Below the pieces are notes generated by a model. The model was not told where the DNA came from. It ran no database searches and was given only the letters and a program-made list of their open reading frames with translations. This document shows, one piece after another, positions 35,497-46,800 of a DNA stretch of 64,000 nt; the first letter of the stretch is position 1; each line of letters opens with the position of its first letter. Made by a program: the position numbers and the translations under genes. The DNA is from Metallyticus violacea (taxonomy: Eukaryota; Arthropoda; Insecta; Mantodea; Metallyticidae): the NCBI GenBank assembly GCA_030762175.1, contig CM060831.1:139167001-139231000 (forward strand), read 5' to 3'.

Positions 35497-36374
35497 GGAT
35501 GACCCAATGGAGTATGGCAGTTTTTAGAACCTTCTTGTGGAACACTCGTATAGAAACAAATAAAAATACATTTTCAAAGACAAGTAATACAATACAATTT
35601 GTTAATCTGAAATTATTTTTTAAAAATCCCATTTTTAAGTGGGCTTCATGAAGAACGATCACTTTGGTGTACTCGACTCGAAAAGTTTACCAAAACTAGC
35701 TGCTATAAAACGTGATCAATGTCTCTAAATGCACGAGTTATGATTTTTTTAACTACATGATGGCCCGTGGCCTGTCGCAGTACATTTTGCTTTTCAAGTC
35801 TCCCTATAAAAAAATAAGTTTGCAGCCGTCAGATTGCGCTGGCCAGGCAACATCAGCAAATCGAGAAATTATGCGTCCAGGAAACAGAATCCGCAGAGTG
35901 CTCATTGCTTCAAGAGCGATGTGAGCCGTGGCACCATCCTGCTGGAACCAAAACTTATTTTCATTGTTATCATCCATTTGAAAGTCCAGTGTTGCCAACA
36001 TTTCTGGCACATTAAATTCTATCCTAAATCTTCTCTGAACATAGGAGATTGACTGAGATTTAATAAGTTATGCAGTAACAACGAATATATGTTTTTCAGC
36101 CGTTCAATTATCAATACCTTTGTTTACTAAATATACAGAATAAATTGTCTAATTACATAGCACCAATATCATAATTGTAATGCAAAATCGCTAGAAACGG
36201 CAGCGTTCTGAAAACCGTCATATTCCATTGGGTGACGTGATTTTTAAAAAATAAGCTCAGACTAATAAATAGTATTGTGCTAGTTGTTCCTTGAAAATAT
36301 ATATTTTATTTAAATCTATACGAGGGTTCCACAAAAAGGTTCTGAAAACCGTCATATTCCATTGGGTCACCCTG
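35497..36374 (-). mobile_element. Mariner-type element M6 with ~57-bp inverted ends
   Basis: The left end GGATGACCCAATGGAGTATG is repeated inverted at the right (CAGGGTGACCCAATGGAATA). Similarity continues inward for about 57 bp through GTGGAAC..CTCGTATAGA. Both ends abut TA. A further partial copy of the right end lies at 36,205-36,235, inside the element. At 878 bp it is internally deleted. Confidence 0.9.
35780..36010 (-). pseudogene. M6 transposase fragment around the second catalytic Asp
   Basis: The reverse strand encodes LATLDFQMDDNNENKFWFQQ followed by DGATAHIALEAM, then LFPGRIISRFADVAWP. After WP the expected RSPDLT..D motif is AQSDGCKLIFL, so the third catalytic residue is lost. 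GDLKSK-like remnants continue in another frame. FWFQQDGATAH and FPGRVISR blocks are diagnostic of an arthropod Tc1/mariner-type transposase. Confidence 0.85.
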
Positions 36375-36560
36375 TATATTAATTTTCATGAAATAGTCCT
36401 AAACCTGTATTTGGATCTTCTCTGTTGGCATTACTGACAATTGACATTCGTCTGTTGCAAGATGGCTTGAAAAGGTTAAGTATCCACCATACAAATATAC
36501 AGTTATTACAGTTTTGTAAGGCATGTTTAGATGAATTATATTTAAGAATCATCGGCAAGA

Positions 36561-37255
36561 GGAATGCTACGACTGCTGACTCAGGATCAAAAGCAAATCA
36601 GAGTACAAATCTCCAAACAAAGTTTGGCCCGTTTTCAGAGAGATTTTGGTGATTTTATGCGTCGATTTATGGCCAGTGGTGAAACAAAAGTGTACCACTA
36701 TACGCCTGAAACAAAGTATCAGTCTAAACAACGGAAGCATCCAATTCTCTACCGTCAGAAAAGGCCAAGTGTGTGAAATGGGCCGGGAAAATCATGGCAT
36801 CGGTTTTCTGGAATGCCAAAGACCAACTGCTAATTAATTATCTTCTCGCTGGAGCGTATTATGCTAATCTATTTAATCTAATGAATACAAAAAATCGCCA
36901 GAAAAGGATGAGTTTATAAAACCATCTTCCATCAAGAGAATGCTCGCCGTCACATAAGTGTCTTTTCAATGGCGAAAATTAATTGATTGGCGTATAGTTG
37001 TTGCCACATCCGCCTTTTTCTCCCGACTTAGCTCCATCGGACTTCCATCTGTCCCCTAACTGAGAAAATTCCTTGGTGAAAAGAAAATTTCCTCCCATAA
37101 AGGGGAATCGTTAGCTAAGCCGTATTTTGCAAGCTTGAAGTAATCTGACTTTCGTAATGGGATTAGGCTTTGGAGCATTTCTGGACAAGGCTCATTAGTG
37201 TCAAAAAGCTATGCCGTCATTTTGAGCTTAGTTCCAAAAACGTTCCAAATGATCT
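36561..37255 (+). pseudogene. Decayed mariner transposase M7
   Basis: In order: RLLTQDQKQIRVQISKQSLA, RFQRDFGDFMRRF, SGETKVYHYTPETKYQSKQ (first catalytic Asp of the usual DETWVYHYTPE replaced), GKSWHRFSGM for the GKIMASVFWD block, IFHQENARRHISVFSMAKI with Asp replaced by Glu, PPFSPDLAPSDFH-like text broken across frames near 37,010, and a degraded C-terminus to about 37,255. The architecture is a DD34D mariner. At least six frame breaks are present. Confidence 0.85.
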
Positions 37256-37625
37256 CGTATTAAAGCAGTCGCAGATCATCGAAATCTCGTCATAACCTTC
37301 CGTTAGTATAATTTTGGTTTTGCGTAGAATTTTGATGCTTCATCCAGATACAACCATTGTGCTGAAAATCCATTTTTCATCTCAGGCATGACAAAAAGGT
37401 ATATTTTTTGTTGCACGAAACCAGTGAAGAACAGATTACGAATCTAGGACGTTTTATGCTCGTTTAGCTCATTTGGGATCCATCTATTACGTTTTTTTCT
37501 TTCTATTCCTATTTTATTCAAGTGATTACAAACAGTTGACGGTGCAAGACTGACTTCCTTAGCAAGTTTTAGAGTAATTTGACATTTCCTTGAGTAGATC
37601 ATCATCAACTTTACTATGACGTGCG
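37256..37625 (-). pseudogene. Mariner transposase fragment M15
   Basis: The reverse strand encodes LAKEVSLAPSTVCNHLNKIG, KKRNRWIPNELNEHKT, then after a frame break EKWIFSAQWLYLDEASKF and YAKPKLY. It matches the second helix-turn-helix and linker (WVPHELNE), then the DEKWILY...SAQWLD-DEAPK region of nematode/arthropod mariners. It abuts M7 tail to tail. Confidence 0.75.
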
Positions 37626-38924
37626 CTATTAATTCCCAGTTTAATATTTAATAATTGTGTTATATGTTAATTTCTTCAGTACTCCATCATTTACGCTTCT
37701 AACTGCACCACTTTGACCAGGAACATTCCCAAGACATAGCAACAATGCTACAATAAGCAGTTGAAACGGTTCTTGCAATATTTGGAAGCCGGAATAAGTA
37801 AAAATCTTCTGTGCAATACCCAGTGGCGGGTGAGCGTGTATCGATGATGGTGGGTGCTGCTCAAGCAGTTGTGCGAGGGCTACACGGCGGATGGATCGCG
37901 TGATAATAAAACACATACACACCTGGGGGACAGTATCGAACAGCGCGACACGGACGATTTTAACTGATGATGCGTCTATACGGTCTGCCCTTAGGGAATA
38001 CTCTTTATTCCACATTGTTTCATTCGAGCGGCAAAATCCAACGTCCCTAGTCACGAGGTACGGTCAAAGGCGTAATACAACTGGCGCTTATCACCAACAC
38101 CCAACTGACTTCTCTCAAGAAACTTCAATCTAGGTAAATGCCACAGAAATAACGTAAAACGATTGAGAAACCCAGGTATGGTAAAGTTCGTTTCATATTG
38201 CTGATGCTTTCATTTGCATTAAGCTTTAAAAACGGCTGTTGAAAATAAACGATAGTCTACACAAAACCTATTTTGTGTGTTATAATAGTACTTTTATTTT
38301 TTTTGCAAGTTACTGTCGCAATAGAAACAAGCGACATGTCCTCCTCTCTCTATTTTTTCTCCCCTGTCATTTAATTAGGTCCGTGTAGTTGTTTCGACTT
38401 CAGCTTCGCCTTTTCTAGGTCATCCTTCTGGTCTGTGCATCCGTACTTGTTCCGGGTGTCATCCAGAATGCATTAATTTCAGCTTGTCTTTCCGGTTTTG
38501 TGTGCACTTGTCAGTTTTGCGTATTGTATCAAGTGTTTCTATATGTGTCTGGTTGTCTTCCTTTGTATACAACTTCTAGCGGAATTTAAAACCTTCATTT
38601 TTGGTTGTGAGCTTTGCTAGTTGTATTTGTGTACCCCCTCCTCCATTTGAATTCTCGTTTATTTCTATAGATCTCATGAAATGTAACCGTTCTCTTTATT
38701 ATGTTGAAGTCTTAACCAAATCAACATAATGATATTGTTTAGGTAATAATTAAAAAAGGTTAATTGTTTCACGACTCTTATTTTTATTTGTTTATTTTTT
38801 CTTTCGATTTACTTTGTTTACACTGTGTACATTTCAAGGAACTTACAAACTAACTAATTAAGTTTGCTTTATTTTACTTTCTTCCTCTTGCTTTCTCTCC
38901 CTCTCCTCTTTTTTCTCTCTTTTG
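37626..38924. other. Unassigned stretch
   Basis: Overlapping open frames on both strands at 37,641-38,133 (137 and 80 codons) show no motif I recognise. A host exon cannot be excluded. The rest is AT-rich. Confidence 0.4.
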
Positions 38925-39430
38925 TGCTGTCTTCGTCGGTCCTGGTGATGTAGTGGTTACCATACTTGCCTCCTAAACCCAAGATCGCGGATTCAAACCT
39001 GGTCAGGATCGATGGATTATTTCGGGCGTAAAAGTTCTAAGTATGGCTTCCTTCGGAAGGGAAGTAAAGCCGTGGGTCCCGTGTCGTACATTTACGGCAC
39101 GAAAAAGAACCTCAGGCCTGAAAGAAGAGGCCTCTGAGCAAAATTTGTCGGCCGTTTCAGACCCTGAGTTGAATGGGACGCTGATGACCTGAGATGTTAA
39201 AGAGCGTCCGTAAATAAATCAATAAAAAAAAAAATGTCTGCTGTCTTCTTTCTTTCTTCTCCTTCTTGTTTCTTTCTGACTTCCTTTCATTCTTCCTCTT
39301 TTTTTTTTCTTTCTCTGTCCTTCTCATTCTGTCTTTTTATTATTTTTTTTTTCACTCTGCCTTTCTTTCTATCAATTTTTGCCTTTCTTCTTTCTTTTTA
39401 ATATCAAAACGATTTTTCACCCCCCCCCCC
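38880..39430 (+). repeat. Polypyrimidine tract split by SINE-B
   Basis: 38,880-38,930 and 39,240-39,430 are almost pure C/T on the + strand (CTTTCTTT and CTTCTT motifs), ending in a C10 run. SINE-B copy 4 lies in the middle. Confidence 0.85.
38938..39234 (+). mobile_element. SINE-B copy 4
   Basis: Full-length. The likely duplication TGCTGTCTTC flanks it at 38,925-38,934 and 39,239-39,248. Confidence 0.95.
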
Positions 39431-39433
39431 ACA

Positions 39434-39500
39434 GCGCCGTAGCCGAGTGGTATACTGCTTGCCTCCCACCGAAATGGCCCGGGTTTGATTCCAGCGACTG
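39434..39500 (+). repeat. tRNA-like sequence, probable SINE head of a further type
   Basis: It contains TAGCCGAGTGGTATACTGC (A-box-like) and GGGTTTGATTCC (B-box-like) at tRNA spacing. The acceptor halves do not pair convincingly. The sequence downstream to about 39,620 could be its body. A single copy is seen. Confidence 0.4.
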
Positions 39501-40170
39501 TTAAGTTTGATTTGCGGTGGACGAGTTGGCGGACTGGCAGATTTACTCCGGGAACTACGGTTTCTTCCGCCACTTATCTCGCCATTGCTCCATCATCTCA
39601 TCTTCTTCACTGCAGAAAGCAACTGCAGTGTCTCTGCTGTAAACACGCAGAACACTGTGAACGAATCCACTTTATTCACTTGCCATTCCTAAACTATGAA
39701 AGAAAGACTTATACACTGCCAATAAAGTACGTAAAACAACGAGAATTTTCAGATTTTGCAGTCTGAATGTAGTGGAAGTTAATACTTGGGTTATAATTAT
39801 GAATTTATTTATTTTCATATTTAAAATGATATTTTGAGCCATCCATACAGATGCTATTAGGAAGCCTCGGTTCTTCTACATTTTTGCTTTATTCATGTAT
39901 TGGTTTATTTATTTACTGAAAGAGAACTGGCTGGATTTCTAACTCCTCTCTGGAGTACCGAGTTTGATTTTCCACATTTGGATCTTTGCCAACCAATGCT
40001 ACGGATGTCCCGCTCATTAATATGCAACACTGTTGCTAATTTTACATATTTAGAATAACAGGCTACTTAAATTAATATACTGTTTAATTTAATACGATAT
40101 TATAATGGAATGATACAGCTCAACTGAAATAAAATATGAAAGAAAACATTCTTAAAAAAACACAAATGCA
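39501..40170. other. Unassigned stretch
   Basis: Nothing recognised beyond the possible body of the tRNA-like repeat. Confidence 0.4.
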
Positions 40171-40300
40171 TATACGTGCTAATGAGGGAGAGACTCGTAA
40201 ACGGAAAGGCCGAGGTTTTATTCCCGTCAGGAATGTGCTCCCTGATTGAGATTTTTCTAGGTTTTCCTCAGTCAATATTGTAAAATGCTAGGGAGACTGC
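40171..40300 (+). mobile_element. Diverged partial SINE-A
   Basis: It keeps GAGACTCGTAAACGG, a damaged B box (GGTTTTATTCCCG), CTCCCTGATTGAGATTTTTC and GGTTTTCCTCAGTCA. The 3' half is missing. Confidence 0.65.
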
Positions 40301-40409
40301 AAAGTTTCTTTTCCAATTGATAAATTCGCCTACTGCTATTGTTATATATCAAATGTACATTAAATTAAAGCATAGAGCATCAACAGTAATAAGATTGCTT
40401 GGGTGAGTA

Positions 40410-41415
40410 GCAGAATGCAAAACAAATTCTGGAGCTCCAGTCCCGAGCGACAGCGGAGAGAGCCGAACTCCCCAGTCTCAAACGGCAGTGGAGAAAACAA
40501 TGTTACTTCATGCCTACATAAGCTGCACGTCATTGTTCCCTCACCACGTGGTAATCTCGCTGATGGGGTTTGAAGTTAAATGCATAGTAATGAATTCTCT
40601 GTAATTTAGCCCAGTATGACTTGAAAAGGAATTTTGTTTGCAACTGCAGTCATATTACTCCTTTCCTTTACCGACTGTCCCAAGTGACTTAAGCCATGTT
40701 GCTGACCAGAAGATAAATGTGAGGGCATTTTCCATCTTCGGCTTGCCCGACTTGTATCTTTGCAGAGCATACGCCACCGATTTTATTGCTTCCTTGCAAT
40801 TTTATATGTCTGATACCTTTACCTTTAGAAACAAAATTGCACGAGCGATGATACGCATATGAATGACTTATAATATTGTTGGAACCAGAATATTTTACGA
40901 GCTTCGACTCCGTTGTTTCCTCAGTTTCCTGCTTCCAGTTTTTAAAATCGATAAGAAATGTAATTCTTCCCAGTTTACTTTTATTTCATGTAATGATTCT
41001 AAATGCTCAAATAAAAGAAAGTCCGTTGTTGCTTCATGACTACATAAGCTGTACGTCATTATTTTCTTTCTAGCTGAAATGTCACCATGGTAATCTCTCT
41101 AATAGCTTTTGAAGTTGAATGCATAATTGAAATTCTTGTTGCACATTTCACAGTGATAGGCGTACAATTGTTGTCTTTTTACAACAGGCGCGATAACATT
41201 CAACATTTCCGGGTGAACTATAGAGACATGCTTTTTTAGATGTTTCCCCCCTCCACGCTTACTAGCACTTCCTCGTTCACACTCCACGCAAAACGAGAAA
41301 AATGTTCATCCCCACTACGCTAACTAGCACTCAATGTACTGACCTACCTTTCGGGACTGAGGAGTTCGGCTCTCTCCGTTGTCGCTCGGGACTGCAGCTC
41401 CAGAATTTATTCTGC
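40410..41415. mobile_element. Inverted-repeat element D1 (~1.0 kb) carrying zinc-finger remnants
   Basis: The left end (40,410-40,480; AAATTCTGGAGCTCCAGTCC, GAGCGACAGCGG, AGAGCCGAACTCC) is repeated inverted at 41,353-41,415, with about 52 of 57 positions matching by eye. The interior has two related segments, 40,505-40,600 and 41,028-41,140 (shared CTACATAAGCTG-CACGTCATT, GGTAATCTC and TTTGAAGTTAAATGCATA-like text). Elements at 57.0 and 63.6 kb share the terminal 35-45 bp but not this interior. No transposase is seen. Confidence 0.7.
41096..41308 (-). pseudogene. C2H2 zinc-finger protein fragment inside D1
   Basis: The reverse-strand frame opens after a stop near 41,308 with TFFSFCVECERGS and has no ATG. 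Finger 1 is CVEC, 12 residues, HLKKHVSIVH. Finger 2 begins YHCEMCNKNFNYAFNFKS; the expected first His is now Tyr, directly followed by a stop (TAG where the related segment at 40.57 kb has CAG). In that related segment the tail reads FNFKPHQRDYH, which would complete a C-x2-C-x12-H-x4-H finger. The source (host gene exon or a transposon's own DNA-binding domain) is unknown. Confidence 0.6.
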
Positions 41416-41778
41416 GTGTAGCGTTAAGTGTAGGCAAGAGCAATGTTGACGTGTTACAGGCGATCTGTCACTGCTGCATATCGCCAGTTTTCATTCTTTT
41501 TATGAATTTGTTAGTTTATACTAATTTTTTTATTGAGTGCATGAAAGCAGGTTCGGTTTGGAGAATGTTTCTAAAGGTATAACTATAGATTATTGAAACG
41601 TATGGCCCATGTTGAGTTAAAGTATTTTATAAATGCATTACTTCGTATGTTACAATAAAGGATGTATGTGGGTAGAACGACGCGAACGTGGAGACCATAG
41701 GATCTCTCTATATCTGGTCGTGTCCTGTGTTTTGGCGAGTATCTATAGTATAAAATACCCTTCATAAATCAATGGGGG
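41416..41778. other. Unassigned stretch
   Basis: No recognised feature. Confidence 0.4.
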
Positions 41779-42078
41779 GTTGTCATATTAGAATGGGCTC
41801 CCCAGGACACCACCCAAACCCAGGTGTGGCACTTGAATTACATCTGCTTTAATTTATAACTAAATAGTGGTATACACTTTCTGTGTACTTTATAGTGTCT
41901 TGCTTGCACCCTTGTTTGTTGTATAATTCGTTTACTTATATTAAATATGCACATTGTTTATAAATCTTATCTTGATACTTGAGTCGCTCACCCCAGTCTT
42001 TAACCAGCTACGATTCCAAAGTAATGTCCTTATCCAGTCCAAAGCAGGGCATTACATAATTGGTGGAGGCGCCGGTCC
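41779..42078 (+). mobile_element. Possible LTR with adjoining primer-binding-like site
   Basis: A segment starting TGTCATATTAGAATGGGC and ending GGGCATTACA (41,779-42,057) has TG...CA ends. It is followed after four bases by TGGTGGAGGCGCCGGTCC, which begins with the TGG expected of a site complementary to a tRNA 3' CCA end. No second LTR or gag/pol sequence is present, so this is a tentative call. Confidence 0.3.
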
Positions 42079-43189
42079 CTGCATCTCTGTTTATGCTAGG
42101 GATATGTTTCGATCCCGTATCTGTCTCTTTTGTTCCAGCTGCAATCATGAAGGCCTTGGATTCACATTTTTCTGTTGACAAGAGGTTTAATTTAATTTCT
42201 TCGCAGCTCTTGTAATAAAACTGCAAGCTACCTATCAGTTTTCTTACTAAATTGTAAAGTCCTTTTTGTCTTATAAAAAAATAGTACACGCTTAAGTCAC
42301 TGTGTTTTTGTTTAATATGCTTTTATAATAATGTGTATAGTTTATGCCGACGGATGGAGACGGTAGATCTTCTATTCATGGGATATTAGTAATCTATGTA
42401 CATAGTTACATAACATTTTGTAACCAGGTGATAAGTTCTATTCACTAAGCTCAAGAATTACTGTCAGGTTTAGAATCACTCCCAGTGTATATGACTGATA
42501 ATCCCCTACGTTCCAGATGCCGGTTTCTTCCACATTATTCCCAATTACTTTCAACCCTCGATATCACAAGAACCGCCGCCATTAGCGCCAGAATTAGTAG
42601 GGTCTCCGCATAGGGCATTGTATTATCATAAAGCAATATAGGCTTAATATATACTACATATTATTTTACACTGTTAAATAATATTCTCACTGGTACAAAT
42701 GTATTTTGCGATGAATTAATTCTAGCTATGCTACTACTGGATTTTTGGCACCTCTTATTGTTTAAAATAAATGCATTTTTTGGGCGATAACTGAGCATCC
42801 ATAATTCTAAGATCATACTTTAAATTCATATCACCGAATAGATTTCTTTCTGTTCTCTTGCTTCTAATCCCAGTAGCAGAAGAGAACTGCTCAAAGAAAT
42901 ATACTGAACCAAACATAGATAGGATTCAATAAGGATGTTTATGAACGTGAGGAAACGTGGCTGAGAAATTTTCCGATATAACCCAAGAAGACATTCAAGT
43001 AAATCAAGATTCTGACTGCTGCACATACAGAAGTTGTTTACCTTTATATTTTGCTCTTTTGGATTGCCAAATTCTTGATCTCGCATCACTTCCACATCTT
43101 GGACATATGTCCCGTCCGTTATTTAGAGCGCTAGTGCTATCAGCTTGTACTCAACGATTTCTAATTATTTCAAACGTCAACAATTTCAT
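42079..43189. other. Unassigned stretch
   Basis: No recognised element. Confidence 0.4.
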
Positions 43190-44062
43190 CTTGACTTAGC
43201 GAAAAAATTGGATGATATTATTTTCACGGTTTCAATGTTTTTCAAATTTGCTCCACAAAGGAAATGGTTCATGGATCGAAATAGATGAAACCTGAAGGCG
43301 CAATATCAGGGCCATATGCTGGGTGTGGTAGTAGTTCGATCCCTTCCAATGCCAGCACTTTTCCATGGTTGTCCTGCTGCAAGAGATCTCTATTTCGATT
43401 AGCTAATATCTCTGTCTCCAAACTTATGAACCCGATCTATTTGTTGAGACTAAAGATTCAATGTGAATCACACAACATTACTTTGCGGTCGAACCGATTA
43501 TGTTTGGTGATGAGTTGGCAGGCTGACGGGGAGTGGGTCGCTGTTTGGAGGTGTCAGGGTTGTGGTAATAAACTCATTTTTCATCACACGTGGCAATTGT
43601 CGTAATAAATCTATCATCCATGGAATTTTCAATAAGCTGACGAGAGATATCAACTCTGCGTTGTGCCAATTCAGGTGTATTGATCTACAGCTTCTGTATG
43701 ATTTTTTTCAATGTCTTAATGCAGCTATATGGTATCCTTTGACGCATCAAGTTTTTCTGAGTAATTTTTGAGCATTTTCTTCCAAAACTCTGCGCATATT
43801 TTTAATGTCCCATACTTTAGGTCTTCCAGAACATGGTAAATATTTAGTGTTTTCTTCTCCATTATTGAAATGCTGAAACCATCGTTGTATTACATGCTCA
43901 CTAATTACACCTTCTCCCACCACTTCACATGTTCGTCGAACCGTGGCTGCAGGTTTATAATCTTGTTTCCGGTAGTGCTTTACAAGGACTGTAATCCTAA
44001 ACTTTGTTACCTTTATTTTATGATTGTATATTAACAACCGAACACTAACACGCACTCACAAA
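43190..44062 (-). pseudogene. Decayed SETMAR-like mariner transposase M8
   Basis: The N-terminal helix-turn-helix block is well preserved on the reverse strand (44,055-43,750): KHYRKQDYKPAATVRRTCEV, VISEHVIQRWFQHFNNGEEN, LPCSGRPKVWDIKN and RRVLEENAQK. Farther on, in broken frames, come DTIHRCIKTLKK-like text, a scrambled first Asp region, LLQQDN followed by a deletion, IELLPHPAYGPDIAPSG (third catalytic Asp replaced by Gly) and a C-terminal remnant ending near 43,190. A SINE-A lies at its 5' boundary. Confidence 0.85.
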
Positions 44063-44353
44063 CCGCCACGGGTGGCCGAAGTCATTAAGGCGCGAAATCG
44101 TGAGCGGGAGGTCTGGGATTCGAATCTTGCCGAGGACCGTCCTCCCTGACTTGGCTTTTTTTTTCAGGTTTTCCTCAGTGCTCATAACTGGCAAATGCCG
44201 GGGAGGCACCCTAAAAACTTAGGCCTGGAACGCTTCCTTCCTTAAAAAAAAAACCTTTCACAATATATCATTTCATTTCATGTATCATCAGTGTCCACCG
44301 CCTGTGGTGCCTCGGTAGTAAAAACTGGCGTTAAACACTACTCAAAAAAAAAA
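44063..44353 (+). mobile_element. SINE-A copy at the 5' edge of M8
   Basis: Full-length, head CCGCCACGGGTGGCCGAAGT to tail GCGTTAAACACTACTC plus A run. CTCACAA on both sides (just before 44,062 and at about 44,358) is the likely duplication. Confidence 0.95.
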
Positions 44354-45890
44354 CGGGCTCACAATATTCATAATTTGCCAAATAAAAGCAAACCATAAAA
44401 ATCTTACAAAACACTAAACTTAAAAACTGACATTTCTTATGAGACAACAAATACTCAAGAGACCAACTATGGAGGAGTGCATAAACTAAGAGAAAAACAC
44501 CATTTATGGTCACCTAGTAATCATGGGAGATTTTGTCTTATGAACTCTGGTTCAGATAATGTTTTAGTTGCTTCTTTTTATTATCTATTGAAGAATCAAA
44601 GAATGATGGGTTCGTCTTAGCTTAAAGAGCAAGTTTTAAAAGGATTATTATGATTTTTTAAATTAAATGTTGAATATTAACCAGAAATTTGAGAGAAGTT
44701 TCAAGAGGTTTGGAAGAAAACGCAATGAAGATTGAAAAGTACATATCTTGGTCACAAATGATTTAGAGAGGAAAGGCCTAACTATCTCTGTGTAAAACAA
44801 CTGAATTATGTTGGTTACTGTCAAGTGGAAATGAAAGTCCATACAGCCTACGATAAAACTGCTAAGAAGCGATGCGCTTCAGAAATATTCCCTTGTGTCC
44901 AGCAAACAAAGACAAACATGGCAGGTGGACCCCTGTAGCGTGCAGTAACTAGCGGCAGTTGTTTTTCCGCGTTAGGGAGGAGACACACACACACACAGAG
45001 GTGGTAAAAATTCGAGGGAAAGGTGGGGGGGATGGAGGTTCAGAAAATTTTAGTTATAAGCGCCCTGGGGACCGGGGGAAAATGTCAGTTCATTGTACAT
45101 CTCAAATACAGGGACGTTGTAAGCCCTTGGGAAGCGAAGTCGAGCGGCCGGCTAGCGCGGGTTTTTTTTCGTTCCGATAGTACAGCTCAGTCCGACATCT
45201 GGGTGCCAAAACAGGTACACAGAATCGCTATGGGCGACACTTGTTATTTCATTGGAGGATACCACATGCTCGCAGACTGCTAACAAATGAAGCATGGACT
45301 GTAACAATGTCGTGAGAACATAACAAAAACTTTTTGTAAATAAGTTTTTTCTCAACCACATTTATAAAAACATTTGAACGCTTAGAAAGACAAGGTTCAA
45401 GAGTCGCTGATTAAAAACTGTCCCATATATTTTTATCAGATGACTGAATTTTAGTACCAACATCAATTGTTTCCTTTACATACTTTGTTTTTACATAGTC
45501 TGCGTCATCTTGTGCGCTTGTTCTGTACAGGTCAGCATTGTCCTTTCTATAGATTTATCCTTTTCGTTATCTACGAATATATGGATTTCAAAACTGAATC
45601 TATAGATTTTTAGATCAGAAAATGTTATTGTAATATATAAGTAATAAATTGATAATCACTGATCTGCACAATTTTTCCTAAATGAAAGCTGTTGGTATTT
45701 TCCGATTCCTTACCACATGGAAGCTCTCTAACCAGCCTTAGTTTTGCTTCATCGGGCTACAGTTTTACAGAAATTGGTTTTATATAAAAGAATAGTTTTT
45801 ATTATTTGTTCATTGAGCAGATACATATAATTTTCTGAAAGATTTAAACAAGATAATAAGTTATTCACTTTGTGAATGGGACTGTAGGGC
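44354..45890. other. Unassigned stretch
   Basis: 44,940-45,200 is GC-richer, with an (AC)n run at 44,983-44,996 and G runs. No recognised domain in its frames. Confidence 0.45.
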
Positions 45891-45894
45891 TAAA

Positions 45895-46475
45895 TCAGAG
45901 CAATGGATCAGAAAAAATTGGCCACAAAGAAGTAATTTATTTCCTTAAGAGAAAAATTTCAAGTATGAACCATTGGTTTCTGCTTCTAATTTCCTTCTTC
46001 CACCACTCCATATTAAGTTAGGCCTGATGAAGCAATTTGTACTGCTCTGAATAAGGATAGCGATAGTTTCAACTTTCTTGTTACAAAGTTCCCACAGCTA
46101 AGATAGCAGCAGGTGTTTTCGATGGACCCTGGATTCGTGAGGATGAATTCCTCAGACGATGTCCGATTTAGAGAAGTAGCATTTTTGGCATTCAAAAAAG
46201 TGACAGAAAACTTTCTTGGCAACAAGAAATCTGAGAACTATAAAGAAATTGTGGAGGAAATGTTATAACATTTTACAAATCTGGGGTGTAGAATGGTGTT
46301 TAAGTGCGTTTTCTCAACAGTCATATTGATTACTTCCCTGCGATACGTGGTGCAAAGAGTGAAGAACAAGGTGAGAGGTTTCACAGAGACATTATAACAA
46401 TGGAAACCTCTATCAAGGCCATTAGGATGTGTAAATGATGGTTTATTACTGTTGGTGTTTGAAAAGAGACTAGTG
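45895..46475 (+). pseudogene. Decayed ORF of a widespread uncharacterised arthropod protein family
   Basis: Readable blocks in order, across several frames, are KNWPQRSNLF, LLPPLHIKLGLMKQFV (46,000-46,047), NKDSDSFNFLVTKFPQL, EVAFLAFKKVTENFLGNKKS, ENYKEIVEEML, LGCRMVFK, EEQGERFHRDIITMET and MMVYYCWCLKRD. From memory the same blocks occur together in many arthropod predicted proteins that behave like multicopy element proteins. I do not know the superfamily or function. At least five stops or frameshifts make this copy dead. Confidence 0.65.
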
Positions 46476-46747
46476 AAGGATGTAACACAGCTTCGAAAAA
46501 AATTATTTTTATTCCCTAATAATAAAAAGTTTGGAAATTCATAATTATTGACACATAGCACCCCTTTTTCAATATACTCACTAATATTTAAATTGAAATG
46601 AGACCTATAATAACAGTTTTGTTTTAGCTAAGTGTCTTAAAACTTAATAGTATTACATCAACATATAGGTATATTATTAAATTTGATGTTGTTTTGTTTA
46701 AAACCCAGCCCGATAGAGGAAAATTGAAAACATTTGAAATCAGAGCA

Positions 46748-46800
<53 letters not shown>

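Larger units (their letters stand above)
34985..36560 (+). mobile_element. Family-C repeat, copy 3, interrupted by M6
   Basis: The left part (34,985-35,496) and right part (36,375-36,560) align to other family-C copies. M6 sits exactly where other copies have their (TA)n array. The right end is lost at the junction with transposase M7. Confidence 0.8.

Noticed and set aside
37641..38133. Protein-coding gene
   Set aside because: Overlapping open frames on both strands but no recognised domain and no codon-level signal I could defend.
39434..39500. Functional tRNA gene
   Set aside because: A- and B-box-like sequences are present, but the acceptor halves do not pair and the flanks look repeat-like, so it is listed only as a tRNA-like repeat.
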